A DNA stretch of 64,000 nucleotides from Aegilops tauschii subsp. strangulata (lineage: Eukaryota; Streptophyta; Magnoliopsida; Poales; Poaceae). Both the position numbers and the translations under genes were made by a program. Of the stretch, positions 23,113-34,713 are shown one piece after another (position 1 is the stretch's first letter; every line of letters begins with the position of its first letter). The notes under the pieces were generated by a model, which saw only the letters and a program-made list of their open reading frames with translations, made no database searches and was not told the DNA's origin. The stretch covers positions 91,537,322 to 91,601,321 of the forward strand of contig NC_053035.3 in NCBI RefSeq assembly GCF_002575655.3. Reading direction: 5' to 3'.

Positions 23113-24449
23113 TGAAAGTGCTAGTTATCGACTAGAGGGGGGGTGAATAGGCGATTTTTATGAATGTCTTCAAAACATGAGAGTTTCTAAGACAAACAAT
23201 AAAAATGAACCTATTGATATGCAGCGGAAGGTAGACTACACTAAGCAAGCCATAGTCAAGTATGCAATGAAGTGAAAGCACGAAGACTAATAGCAGCTAG
23301 GTAGTAAAGATCAGGATGGAAGATAGTATGAAGCCAAACAATGATAGTAGTCACACAGTGAAGTCAAACAAGTAGTGCAAGCAGGCAATGACTTCACGAA
23401 GACAAACAGTAAGTAAAGAGAGGGAGAGGATAGAACCAGTCACTTGGTGAGGACACAGGATTTGTTGGACCAGTTCTAGTTGCTGTGACAACTGTACGTC
23501 TGGTTAGGGAGGCTGAGATTCAACTCAGAAGACCACGTCTTCACCTTATTCCCCTTGAGCTAAGGACACCCAGTCCTCGCCCAATTACTCTAGTAAGTCT
23601 TCAAGGTAGACTTCCAAACCTTCACAGACTTCGTTCATCGGTGATCCACAATGACTCTTGGATGCTCAGAACGCGACGCCTAACCGGCTGGAGGATTCAC
23701 AGTCCTCAAGTGTAACAAGTCTTCAGGTCACGCGGACAGAAAGACTTCAGTGATGCCTAACACTCTTTGGCTTTGGGTGTTTGGGCTTTGTCCTCGCAAG
23801 GATTTCTCTCTCTCAAAAGCTTCGGAGGTGGGTTGCTCTCAAACAACAAAAGCTGTGCACTAACTCTGAGCAGCCACCAATTTATGGTGTAGGGGGTGGG
23901 CTATTTATAGCCACTAGGCAACCCGACCTGATTTTTCCGAAATGACCACAGGTCACTAAGGAACTAACACGTGTTCCAACAGTCAGATTTCAAACACACG
24001 CGGCAGCTTGACTTGGGCTACAAGTAAAGCTGACTCATCCAGCTCTGGATAAGATTTGCTCTCATTGTCTTCGCTCGAAGACATATGATTTGGTTGAGCA
24101 TCACTTCAGTCACTCTGACTTTGTTCACGGGGACCCCATTTAACAGTACGGTGGTTCCTATGACTCAACAAAGAAGAAAAGGAAACAACAAAACAACTAA
24201 GTCTTCGCGCTCCATAGTCTTCATACAATGTCTTCTCTTGTCATAGTCTTCAATGTGAATATCTTCACATACCACCATTACCTTCAATGTTTTCATACAT
24301 TTTTAGGGGTCATCTCCGGTAGGTAAACCGAATCAATGAGGGACTACTACCTGTGTTATCCTGCTATTCTCACAAACACATTAGTCCCTCAACCAGGTTT
24401 GTCGTCAATACTCCAAAACCAACTAGGGGTGGCACTAGATGCACTTACA
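23113..24449 (-). repeat. 5' LTR of the Maximus-type Sirevirus
   Basis: This 1,337-bp LTR is colinear with 9648-10991. A TATA box on the minus strand is at 23902-23909, within a GGCTATAAATAG context. CTTGG at 24450-24454 is the right target duplication. Confidence 0.95.
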
Positions 24450-24454
24450 CTTGG

Positions 24455-25481
24455 CCGGTTTGTTTTGTGTTTTTTCCGGTTTATGTTGTGGCGGTTTCTT
24501 CTTCCAAAACGGATCATCACCCTGGCAAAGATGAAAAAAAGTTTGAGTGTTGTAAAGGATTAAGCTGAAAACAAAGGAGTCATATGAATCTTACAGTTGG
24601 CGGTTTGTTGGAGGTGCAGAAAGGACTTAGTCCGGTTTGGCCACAGACGGCCTCCGGTTCATTCAACATTTTCTTGACAGCCTCTGTAACTTCAGCCTCT
24701 GTTAGCCGAATGTTAATATGTCATTGAGGATCGGTCAAACTCCCTGTGTATCCACACATCAAACCAGAGTGCCGGCTTAAGGGTAGAATGCTCCAGCTTA
24801 TCCAGCAACGAGCAAAATCAACACCTGTTAAACCGTTCGCCATGAAGGCTCTAAGCTTTGAAAGTTGTGGGGCATAGTTGGCCCTTTCCTTTCCAGTCAA
24901 CCTCTAAGGAAAGGGATGTGTGTTGCTAAGACGGTGAGGCCGGTAACCCGGCAAGGGGTTTTCGTCAGTTGGAGATGTGTCTTTGCAGTAAAACCAAGTT
25001 TGGTTCCACTCCTTGGGGTGACTGTGAAGCTTGGCGTGAGGGAAGCTGACTTCTTTCCTTTTTTGAACCACCATTCCGCCAAGTTCAGTATTGGGTCCAT
25101 CTGTGAACTCTGTGCGATAGTTTAAGTGGAAGAAATCTCTAAACAATTCAACCGTGGGCTCCTCTTGAAGATAAGCCTCACAAAAGACTTGGAAATGGCA
25201 GATGTTGGACACAGAGTTTGGGCCGATGTCCTGAGGGTGAAGCTGAAAACTGGCAAGCACGTCTCGGAAGAATTTTGAACCGGGAGGGCTAAAGCCTCGG
25301 GCCAGGTGGTCAACAAAAACGACTACTTCTCTGTCTTTGGGCTCAGGAGGATTTTCTAGACCGGGGCCCTCCAGTGGATGACCTCTTTCTTGGCTAAAGC
25401 GCCAGTCGCGACACATCTGTCTAATTGCTCTTCGGTAACCCGGGAAGGAGCCCAGTTACATTCATAGACTTGTTTGGCCAT
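24455..25481 (-). pseudogene. Antisense gene of element A, 5' part with Transposase_28-like domain
   Basis: Minus-strand ATG 25481 starts MAKQVYECNWAPSRVTEEQL, right after a TTTTTCAG acceptor at about 25497. A frameshift near 25375 moves the frame. The following segment FFRDVLASFQLHPQDIGPNS, then FEVFCEAYL-like and ELFRDFFHLNY stretches, matches my recollection of the 'putative gypsy type transposon' domain (Pfam Transposase_28). That domain is found in antisense genes of Grande-like Tat elements. A stop lies at 24904-24906. A 73-bp GT-AG intron fits at 24522-24594. The frame meets the Sirevirus at 24454 and resumes in phase at 9642. Confidence 0.72.
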
Positions 25482-26241
25482 CTCAACGGAAGCTGAAAAA
25501 TATTTATTGCCAGTTTAAGATTTATGGTGAGCAAGTATAAGGTGATACAAGTTAAAGCAGAGGTGTACGCATATTGTTAAACCGGAGTCTGATATTGCTA
25601 AGCCGGAACCTTGCGACGGAGAAGGTGCAAAGATAAATGAATCGGCGGTTTAAGAGGGGACTAATGGTACCTACCGGGTTATCATTCTTTCAAATGCTAA
25701 ACCGCCTATATTGGTATAAAAAGGTATAGATCTAAGGTACCTAAGTAAAGAAAAAAACAAGTTTCACAGCTTGGCATGGTAATTTCAGATCTGCCGTGTG
25801 TTGGAAAATCAAAATATATTCTGACCTAATTTCAAGTGCTCGAAGAGTTCAGTAAGTTCAGATGAGTTTGATATAAAGCAAATCCCTTAAACAAGGAAAA
25901 AAGGAGTTTAAACTACAAGGGCACTGGAAAGAATCAGATCTAACTAGCCATTGGAATTACAGAAGAGGAACAAGGAAGAACAGCTTCAAGAACTTCGAAG
26001 AACTATGAAGAACACTGAACCCTAATGGTGGATCTGGAGTGAGGAGAAGAGGAACTAAGTGGTGCTGACGAAGCAGCGGAGGATCACCGCGTTTCTCTGG
26101 TACGGTCAGGTTGATGCAGCGGCCGTTGTTGAGGCAGAGGCGAAGGACGACGGCGGCGGCGGAGCTCGCAGGTCGGTCGGCGCGGGGAAGAAGACGACGC
26201 GAAGAGGCATGAGGGGGAAAAGTGAAAGGGACCCCTCGGTC

Positions 26242-26250
26242 TTATTTATA
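26242..26250 (-). promoter_or_regulatory. TATA box of the antisense gene of element A
   Basis: The minus strand reads TTATAAATAAG. Downstream (26235-26050) is a GC-rich, CCGCCG-repeat leader, then an AT-rich stretch ending at the TTTTTCAG acceptor before ATG 25481. This fits a Pol II promoter with a leader intron, placed just inside the 3' LTR and pointing towards pol. Confidence 0.55.
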
Positions 26251-26500
26251 AGGTGAATGGATAAAAGGCAGGTGCGAGAATCGAGGAGCCTGAAAAATGG
26301 GATATGTGACAGCTCTGCTGCCTCGATTGTCGGAGGCCCATTAATGAAGGTGGGTCATGCGCAGTTCTTAATAACAGATGACGTCATGGCGATTTATCAT
26401 GGTCCTGGAAAGTGACGTCATGGCGGTTTACAAAATTTCTGTGAAGATGATGATGCGTTGAGGATTGACTTGAACCAGTTCAAATCAGTCTGGGGCCTAA

Positions 26501-27026
26501 TGTTGGGGATATTACTACTGGGTGTAAACCGGCCAGGAGAGGCCGGGTTAACCCCATAATGGTTCACTGTATCTGAAGCCCATGAAGACAAAGACGGTGG
26601 CGCTTTATGAAGGCCCAGGGCCCAAAGCCGGTTTAAGGCCTGTAGATATAAACTGACATTACTATGTAAACTTGTGTTATAAGATAGAAGGAGCAGAGAC
26701 CGAGCCAGACACGTTTATGAGCCGGCCTCGGGATTCTGTAAACCGACGGGCGTCAACCCATGTATATAAGGGGACAACCCGGCGGCGGTTTAAGGACGAC
26801 GAACAACAACTCGAGACTCAGGCAAAGCGTATTCGCTCCCTGGTCATCGAAACCCAAGCAATCCCACAACAACTGGATCGTAGGCTTTTACCTTCACCGC
26901 AAGGGGCCGAACCAGTATAATCTCTCTGCATCCCTTGTCCGCTTTAACCCCTTGAAGCTAACCCGTAGCGATGGCTCCACGACTAAGTCCTTTCCCTAGG
27001 ACATCTGTCGTGACAAAACCACGACA
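26501..27026 (+). repeat. 3' LTR of element A
   Basis: This 526-bp LTR starts TGTTGGGGATATTAC after a purine-rich stretch (CTGGGGCCTAA) and ends ACCACGACA. A TATA box (TATATAAGG) lies at 26763-26771. Near the 3' end is the block GTAGGCTTTTACCTTCACCG, a layout also seen near the 3' end of element B's LTR, which supports plus orientation. CCTTC at 27027-27031 is the putative right duplication. Confidence 0.75.
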
Positions 27027-27688
27027 CCTTCCGATCAATCTTACACGAAGTGACCAGTTCTCGTACGCCAGTCTGCTTTCATCGGATCTTACACCAAGAT
27101 CATTGCCACCAGCGAGACAAAAACTGATATGCAAACAAAATAGCAAGGCAGAGAAGCCATTCACGGAGGAATCAATTTATTCTGCACGAATTCAATTGAA
27201 AAAATATAACCTGATCATCCCATCGATCCGTGGCGATCACCCAGCAGGCTCTCAATGAAAGCACCAATGTTGGTTCTATATCCGTCATATCTCGTAGTAG
27301 GGGTCCTAAGCTAGGCATCTTGGAGCGATGGTAACATGGACACGGGATTTTACCCAGGTTCGGGCCCTCTTGATGGAGGTAAAACCCTACGTCCCGCTTT
27401 TGATTGTATTCATATGGGGTGTAGTACAGAGTACATGTATCTACCACGAGATTGTTCTAATGAATATTATATTATCTATTGACTAGCCTGGCGTCGGTTT
27501 ATATAACACACCGGCGGCCTAGGGTTTAGAGGAGTCCTTGTCTTGGGCGCCAAGTCTTGTGGAATCCTCCTTGTATGCGTCATGGCTGCCCGAAGTGTCC
27601 CATAAGTTAACCGCCATGGGGGTCCTCGGCCCAATCCAGCTGGTCGGGAGACGACGTGACGAGTACCCCCTAGTCCAGGACACCGTCA
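27027..27688 (-). mobile_element. Element B: minus-strand Gypsy, only 5' LTR and leader in window
   Basis: The 421-bp LTR occupies 27268-27688. On the minus strand it starts TGACGGTGTCCTGGAC and ends GAACCAACA, with a TATA box at 27499-27505. The adjoining TTGGTGCTTTCATTGAGAGC at 27248-27267 is the primer-site region that commonly follows such LTRs. About 240 bp of leader follows before element A interrupts it at 27026. The rest of B should lie left of the window. TATGG at 27689-27693 is its predicted target duplication in the second Sirevirus. Confidence 0.72.
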
Positions 27689-30192
27689 TATGGCCCAAGT
27701 GCAATTGAAGACTTCATGCGTGTAGTAATGGTTCTTCTTCATAGTGTTTTGGGTGGCAGTCATGTTCTGAAGAATTGAGGAAAATTGACGTTTGACCCAC
27801 TTGTGATTGTGGTCGACCTTCGTATGAAGACTTAGGAGAAGCTCACGACCAGTCATCACTCGTGGAGCAGTCGCAGGAGGATTTTGCTTTGAAGCTTTTG
27901 CGACAGAATCTTGTGTTGCGGAGTCATTATTGGTGGAATAAGATGCAGCTTTACGAAACTTACCATCCAACGGACGAGTGCAGTCATCAATAACAACAAC
28001 TTTGCACTTCTCATCAGCTGAGGAAATAGTCCTTTTGAGGACTTCAATTGGAGGCAAATAGCTGAGATGATTCTGACAGTCTGCCTTGTAATGAATTGAA
28101 GACCTTGATCTGATGAATCTCATAATCCATGGAGCATAGGGCTTCAACTCAAATGGTGATAGAGCTACATTGGCCAAAGTCCTCATGAAGAAATTGTGGT
28201 AGTTGATACGAATGCCATGGATAATGTTGAACAACAGATTCTTCATGATGCCAACAACCTCTTCTTCATCAGAGTTGTGCCCCTTGATTGGACTGAGGGT
28301 TTTGGTCAGAATGCGATACACTATCCTTGGCATATAGAGCAATTCCTTCACGAGGAATGTGGTCATTGGAGCTTGGCCAGGCTTCAAAGGCTTCATGAGG
28401 ACTTGCATCATGTGATTTGATAGTTCTGGTTCCTCATACATGAGCCTTGCGCCTTCAGATGGCGGACTGACTGGAACGACATGAAGCAATTCAGAGGTCG
28501 GGGCTTTGTAATGTGTATTTTCAGTCATCCAGTCAAGCACCCATGAATTTACATCTGCCACATTTCCGGTGAGGTGCAGAGTGGCATAGAACTGAAGAAT
28601 TAGTTCTTCATTCCAATCACAGATGTCAGTGCAGAGATTCAGCAACCCAGCTTCATGAAGAACATTGAGGACAGGTTGGAAGCAAGGGAGTGATTCAGCA
28701 ACCCAGCTTCATGAAGATCCACATGGGGAATTTGAAGATGCTCAAATACCTTATCCTTTTCAAACAAGAGCGAGGAATAGAAATTCATTTGACTAGCTAT
28801 CTAGAACCGCTTGCGTCGAAGTCTTGTTGAGTCATATGGATTGAAATCTGTGAAGAATGGTGCTCAGTGAAGAAATCATCGACCTTGAATTTTTGCTTCT
28901 ATGTATGAGGATTTAGTGGCTCGGGCTGAAGATTTACAGATGAAGGCTTCATAGCCTCTTCGCGCACAACCTCTGTAGCCACAGACTAAGGAATTTCAGT
29001 GGCATATTCAGTAGTAGCAGTCTTGGTCTCCATTTCTTCGGCTACAGACGCTGGAACTTCTTCTGGAATGGAAAGAAGTGAAGGTTGACGTTCTTTAGAT
29101 CCCGTATGAATTTCTTCAGTTTGTACAGGGGAATTAGGAATTTGATGCAGAGGAGTGGTCAATGGTGAATTGGGATGATGTCCTTCCCAATAGTCATCAT
29201 TCAGAACTGGTGTTGTAGACCCAATGTCCACATCCTCATCTTCTTCATCCAATTCCTCAACATCTGCCTCTTCAGCAGTGAACTGAGGCATGGGCGATGA
29301 TACCAATGGGGTTGAAGGGACATCTTCCACTTCAATTTCTTCATCCAACTGCTCTGAAGAAGCAGCAAAAGGATTCTCTTCATCTGTGATATCTGGTATG
29401 ACATATTCTTCACCAAAAGGAACAATTTTCTTTGATGGCACAATAGAGATAGGGACAGCATCGATAGGGTTAGTGAAGGAACTTGTCAAAGTCTTCACTT
29501 TCTTGGGAGCTGAAGACTCTGCAGTTGCTGATGCTTTCCTTTTCTTCACAGCTGCCTTCTCCGCAGCCTTTGTTTTCTTCACTTCTAATGCAGAAGGAAT
29601 AGTGACTTTCTTCATCTTAGATGAGTTTGCAGGAGGAGCAGATGAAATTGGTGCATTTTCTTCAGGCACAACTGATGCAGTTGCTCTGGCATGTCCAGTT
29701 TCTTCTGGCGCAGCAAATGCTTCAGCTAGCCTGGATTGTTCTTCAGGCGCAACATTGGAGGTTGCCTGGCAATTTCTTCAGGAGCTGGAATATCTTCAGC
29801 AGCCCTGGTCCTCTCACTGTCATCAACAGCTTGATTTTCATCAGCTGTGCTTGCATTTTCTTTAGTAGGCTGAGCAGATGCTTCAGCCTGAGGAATTTCA
29901 TGTTGTTGCGTTGGAGCTGCAACATTTTTCTTGAGGGTCTTGGCCAGCTTGACAAACTTGACTTTGGCGCCCAGCCAATCAACATAATATCTGTCAAATT
30001 CATCACTAAGGCCTTTGATTTCCGCTTGCAGTGCTACAAGTTCTTCAGGAGACATGTTCAAAACATTGTTCTTCAGAAAACGCTCCTTCTTGTATTGAGC
30101 CTTCTTGACTTGCCTTCCCTATTCAAATTTCCATTTTTCTTCACTGGTGAAAGCCGTCAACATGTGACTTTGACCATAAGTGAGGTTCAAGT
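27689..30192 (-). pseudogene. Second Sirevirus, third-ORF fragment, C-terminal side
   Basis: Minus-strand frames at 30061-29726, 29669-28986 and 28645-27686 are pieces of one decayed ORF related to the third ORF of the Maximus-type element. Shared patterns are NEELILQFYATLHLTG with WVLDWMTENTHY, and YAPWIMRFIRSRS. The N-part is again acidic and Ala/Glu/Lys-rich. A 25-bp duplication containing CAGCAACCCAGCTTCATGAA (28635-28720) sits at one frame break. The ORF is interrupted by the Angela composite at 30193 and continues at 63471. Its 3' end was displaced by element B. Confidence 0.75.
30188..30192. repeat. Left target duplication CAAGT of the Angela composite
   Basis: CAAGT here precedes TGTTGGGGAATG and is repeated at 63471-63475 right after the terminal TTTCCAACA. 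It brackets 33,278 bp as a single integration-derived unit. Confidence 0.9.
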
Positions 30193-31880
30193 TGTTGGGG
30201 AATGTAGTAATAATTCAAAATTTTCCTACGTGTCACCAAGGTCAATCTAGGAGATGCTAGAAACGAGGGACAGGGAGTGCATCTTCATACCCTTGAAGAT
30301 CGCTAAGCGGAAGCGTTACAAGAACACGGTTGATGGAGTCGTACTCGCGGCGATTCAAATCATGGAAGATCCGATCAAGCGCCAAACGGGCGGCGCCTCC
30401 GCGTTCAACACACGTACAGCCCGGGGACGTCTCCTTGTTCTTGATCCAGCAAGGGGAGAGGAGAAGTTGAGGGAGAACTCTGGCAGCACGACGACGTGGT
30501 GGTGGAGCTCGTGGTTCTCCGGCAGGGCTTCGCCAAGCACTACGGAGGAGGAAGAGGTGTTGGAGAGGGGGAGGGCTGCGCCAGGGAAGGGGTGCGGCTG
30601 CCCTCTCTCTCCCTCACTATATATAGGGGGAAGGGGGAGGAGGAGGTGCCCTAGGGTTTCCATAGGGGAGGGGCGGCGGCCACAGGGGAAACCCTAGATG
30701 GGTTTGGGAGGCCCCACTAGGAAACTTGACCCCAAGCCGAGAGGGGCGGCTGCCCTAGGGGAGGCACCCCCACCTCTCCAGGTTATGTGAGATGGGGTGG
30801 GAGGGGCGCACAGCCCCTTAGTGGGCTGGTGGCCCCCTCACCTTGGCCCATAAGCCCCCCCAACGCTTGTCGGGGCCTCGGAAACTCCTTTCGGTCACAC
30901 TGGTCGTCACCCGGTACTCCCAAAACAATTCCGGACTCCAATACCCTTCGTCCAATGTATCAATCTTCACCTCCAGACCATTCCGGAGTTCCTCGTCATG
31001 TCCGAGATCTCATACGAGACTCCGAACAACCTTCAGTAACCACATACTATTCCCATTACAACTCTAGCGTCACCGAACCTTAAGTGTGTAGACCCTACGG
31101 GTTCAGGAATCATGCAGACATGACCGAGACACCTCTCCGGCCAATAACCAATAGCGGGATCTGGATACCCATATTGGCTCCCACATGTTCCACGATGATC
31201 TCATTGGATGAACCACGATGTCGAGGATTCAATCAATCCCGTAAACAATTCCCTTTGTCCATCGGTATGTTACTTGCCCGAGATTCGATCGTCGGTATCC
31301 CCATACCTCGTTCAATCTCGTTACCGACAAGTCTCTTTACTCGTTCTGTAACGCATGAACCCGTGGCTAACTCCTTAGTCACACTGAGCTCATTATGATG
31401 ATGCATTACCGAGTGGGCCCAGAGATACCTCTCCGTCATACGGAGTGACAAATCCCAGTCTCTATTCGTGCCAACCCAACAGACACTTTCGGAGATACCT
31501 GTAGTGCACCTTTATAGCCACCCAGTTACGTTGTGATGTTTGATACACCCAAAGCACTCCTACGGTATCCGGGAGTTGCACAATCTCATGGTCTAAGGAA
31601 ATGATACTTAACATTAGAAAAGCTCTAGCAAACGAACTACACGATCTTGTGCTATGCTTAGGATTGGGTCTTGTCCATCACATCATTATCCTAATGATGT
31701 GATCCCGTTATCAACGACATCCAATGTCCATGGTCAGGAAACCACAACCATCTATTGATCAACGAGCTAGTCAACTAGAGGCTTACTAGGGACATGTTGT
31801 GGTCTATGTATTCACACATGTATTACGGTTTCCAGTTAATACAATTATAGCATGAACAATAGACAATTATCATGAACAAG
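30193..31880 (-). repeat. Angela-type 3' LTR, left arm, major part
   Basis: This is the minus-oriented LTR from its U5 end at 30193. It is cut by the CACTA at 31881; the last 51 bp of the LTR (its U3 start) are at 42140-42190. Total length without the CACTA is about 1.74 kb, as expected for Angela. Bases 30260-30900 are GC-rich leader-like DNA with chance frames only. The segment around 31060-31090 is where the other two LTR parts of the composite are truncated. Confidence 0.88.
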
Positions 31881-32062
31881 CACTGGTACGCGTCGGTCCT
31901 AACAAACGGTTTTTTACCCCTTTCCGTGATGGCATTTGGAACCGTCGCCAAGTGAGTGTGTGCGATAGGGTGTCCTTCCCACACGACCCAGAAATCGTCG
32001 GGGATAGGCCCTCCTGGGACCCAGCCTTGGCCGTGTGCGATCAGGCGAGGCATCGAAACCCA

Positions 32063-32330
32063 ATCATTTCCGTAGGTATGTACTTCCCACATAGTGAATC
32101 CCAAAAATCATTTCCGTAGGTATGTACATCCCACACGGTGAATCCCAGAAATCATTTCCGTAGGTATGTACATCCCACACGGTGAATCCCAGAAAAACAT
32201 TTCCGTTCGTATGTATATCACACACAGTCAATCCAAGGAATACGTTTCCGTTCTTATGTACATCCCACACAGTCAATCTAGGGAAAACGTTTTCGTACGG
32301 ACGTAAATCCCACACAGTTTTATGTGTAGG
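32063..32330 (+). repeat. Left subterminal tandem repeats of the CACTA
   Basis: Six imperfect units with a period of about 44-46 bp start near 32063, 32107, 32151, 32197, 32242 and 32287. Each has ATTTCCGTAGGTATGTACAT followed by CCCACACGGTGAATCC. Subterminal arrays of this kind are where CACTA TNPA-type proteins bind in characterised elements. Bases 32340-32680 hold nothing further that I recognise. Confidence 0.85.
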
Positions 32331-32807
32331 CTCGTGTGTGAAAGGTGTAACTATCACACACGGTCTTCCTTGGTTAACTGTTTGCTTTTATCAACTATAT
32401 CACACACGATTTGATGAAGAAAACTGTGTGGCATTGGGCTATCCATCGCAACCACTTTTACTGCTAGAACCGTTTGCAAAGGTCCATGACACATTTAGCA
32501 GGTTTATTAGTTTACAATTAATAATTCCAGTATTACGCAAATTCACATTTCATATCGAACAGCTGTTTGCCAATTTCATATCAGGCACATAAATATATTA
32601 TAACATCACAGTACGGTAGCTACACGAAAACAACACAGTACAACACATAGCTAGTTCAACTTCATAAGATCAATATATTCATTTCCCTAATCGAGATCAT
32701 CCAGGCTTGTCTTATCCACCTCTGCTTTCAGTTCTGTAAGAACCCGTTTTGCACGGGCCAACTAGGAAAGTGCCTCCTCCTTCGCCAACACCATCTTAGG
32801 AAAGTCT

Positions 32808-34080
32808 TTAAAAAAATCTAAGCTCATTCTCCACCTTCAACTTTTTATCCCGCATCTTGAAATATGCTTCAGCGTTGACAAGACTTTCTCTAAGCCTAGC
32901 TGTGTTCACTTCCTCATACATGCTCCAGAGCTTCGTTAGGCACATCTTCAAAGACTGTGGCCACTCTTGATCAACCCACTCCAAGTAAGAACACTTCCGT
33001 TCATCCTATAAAATATTTAAAACTAGATCAGTAACAATTGTAGGGGAAATGGGTTTATAGCAACATAGAATATCACCAATGCTTATTTTGGAAAACTGAA
33101 GAAACATGTTAATTATGACATATCTTCTCAAAAAGATCAATGTGCAAATGAAATAATTGGTACTGAGGCAACAACCAAATTCTGGAACATCAGAAGCTAT
33201 AATTAACTACAACGACGCTACAAGTTCTTACTCATGTACAATAAATAACAAATTGAACATTTTATAAGGAAGGTAAATATAACTGCAACAGCATAGCGAC
33301 CGTGTTTGGATGACATCAAATTGATACTAACAGGTGTGTACATGCACAAATTTAGTAACATAGAACTAACATCACTAAGGCCGTCCACTATGTATGCCAA
33401 AAATGCTGTAAAGACAACTGTTGCTACATCTCGCACCGGTGCCCTGAACTAGCGAGCCGATGCAGCGGAAAAAAAATCAGGGACCCGGACTTCGGAGCAC
33501 GTAGTTGCTCCGATGCCAGTTCCTTCGTGCCATAAAGATTTAGTATTTTACTGCTTGGCGCTCGGATGTGTGGACCAAAGTTGGCTGCACAAACTGCTGA
33601 AGCGGTGCCAAATAATTTTCTAATGTTACCGCTGATGAGATGGCAACAATTTAAGATACTAGGTACAAACTGTGACACTGTCTTAGGATGCGTTTGGTTG
33701 AAGGTGTGGTATGAATGGGTTGGGACCGTGACAGTGTCTGAATCACATCTAACAAATGATTTGTAACAACGGAAGAGGGTCTAACCTTCTCTGCACATGC
33801 CAGAAACTTCCTCCCAGTGTCCACAGAATCAAACGCAAGTAGCTTCACGCATGGATATTGATGGTGACAACGAGCAGATAGATCTTCAGCCACCCCGCTC
33901 CATTCGTTGCCACTGATGGTCTTAGGGAGCTACAAGAGGAAGAAACGACTCAAATTGACCTCCGGGTAAAAATCCTTCATTCCAAGTCATAGCCCGAGAG
34001 AGAGAAGAGAGGCATACCCGGGTGGTGAAGGAGTAGTCGCCGGAGGAGGAACCGCTGGAGATGTCTTTGAAGAAGACCAT
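32808..34080 (-). CDS. Three-exon GRF-type zinc-finger gene inside the CACTA (probably decaying)
   Basis: Minus-strand ATG 34080 opens exon 1 (34080-34018, Ser/Gly-rich). Intron 33930-34017 (GTATGC...TTGTAG) leads to exon 2 (33929-33786) with CHHQYPCVKLLAFDSVDTGR then KFLACAEK. Intron 33006-33785 (GTTAGA...TTATAG) leads to exon 3 from 33005 with KCSYLEWVDQEWPQSL. The spaced C/H, GRxF, C, C and WxD pattern is that of a GRF zinc finger, completed across the exon 2/3 junction in phase. Exon 3 ends at TAA 32808 after a T-run. A one-base shift there would open about 40 more codons to near 32687, so the end is uncertain. Confidence 0.6.
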
Positions 34081-34268
34081 GGCGACCCCGGCGGTAGGAT
34101 GCGAGACGGCGAGAGCGAGGAAGTGGCTATAGCTTAACAAGGAAGGAAGGAAGGAGGAAACAGGGGAAATGTGACTTGTGGTCGGGGAGAAAAGGGGATG
34201 GGGAAGGGGGGCGGAGGTAGATATTTTGGCGGTAGGCCAAAATTTTGGAAATGTGGAGGGAAACTTTG

Positions 34269-34504
34269 CGCGCGGTGCCGCCGGACCATTCACTTTGAAC
34301 GATTGTGTGCATCGCAAACGATTCTTCTGCTTTACGCGCATGGGATGAGTTTGATAATTCAAATTTTGGTCTCAAGGCATGGGCACATTCACTTTGAACG
34401 TGCGCGGTGCCGCCGGACCATTCACTTTGAACGACTGTGTCCATCGCAAACGATTCTTCTACTTTAGGCGCATGGGATGAGTTTGATAAATCAAATTTTG
34501 GTGG
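34269..34504. repeat. 133-bp direct duplication in the CACTA
   Basis: Two copies start with GCGCGGTGCCGCCGGACC at 34269 and 34402 and run into CATGGGATGAGTTTGATAA. The pair lies between the GRF gene and the Ala-rich ORF, just upstream of the GRF gene on its strand, so it may be promoter sequence. Confidence 0.8.
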
Positions 34505-34713
34505 AAATTTCCCCGGGTACGTCATTGCATCATTTAACATCGCTTGCTAATTTGGGCACACAAAAGAGCGTACAGCAGACAGACCCCACTTACTGAATCG
34601 AGCAATTTTACTAATTACACAGAGCCAGTTGACCTAAACATTGCTCTAACAAAAGACCAGCATTAAAAACAAAGCCTAAGTACGCATAATTAAAAATCCG
34701 CCGCCGCGCCGGC

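Larger units (their letters stand above)
9648..24449 (-). mobile_element. Maximus-type Sirevirus (Ty1/Copia), complete 14.8-kb insertion
   Basis: Two LTRs of about 1.34 kb in the same orientation bound a minus-strand internal region, flanked by CTTGG duplications. The order from the 5' side (right) is LTR, tRNA-iMet primer site, gag with CCHC, protease, integrase, RT, RNase H, a long third ORF, several polypurine tracts and LTR. Copia order (integrase before RT), very long size and a large post-pol ORF fit the Sirevirus genus, represented in Triticeae by Maximus. Coding regions contain at least six in-frame stops and one frameshift. The LTRs differ at scattered sites, including a G-run of 13 versus 7. 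The insertion splits the antisense gene of element A. Confidence 0.93.
1..27026 (+). mobile_element. Element A: Tat-lineage Ty3/Gypsy retrotransposon, 5' end outside window, interrupted by a MITE and a Sirevirus
   Basis: The visible order on the plus strand is gag, protease, RT, RNase H, a second RNase H, integrase, a spacer, an antisense gene and a 3' LTR. The second, archaeal-type RNase H plus an antisense gene between pol and the 3' LTR is characteristic of the Tat lineage (Grande and RIRE2 relatives in grasses). The 5' LTR and primer site lie before base 1. The element is split by a MITE at 1325-1689 and a Sirevirus at 9648-24449. The 3' end at 27026 is followed by CCTTC, the expected right target duplication, whose left partner is outside the window. 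Family-level naming would need a library search. Confidence 0.85.

Noticed and set aside
26971..27258. 95-codon plus frame spanning the end of element A's LTR
   Set aside because: It crosses the LTR boundary into the leader of element B, so it cannot be an ancestral gene.
30254..31083. Plus-strand open frames in a GC-rich region that could look like a host gene
   Set aside because: They lie inside the Angela-type LTR, have no conserved motifs and differ in frame from any known product.
33218..33893. Separate small genes in the second intron of the GRF gene
   Set aside because: Frames are short and AT-rich without motifs, and the splice model explains the region better.
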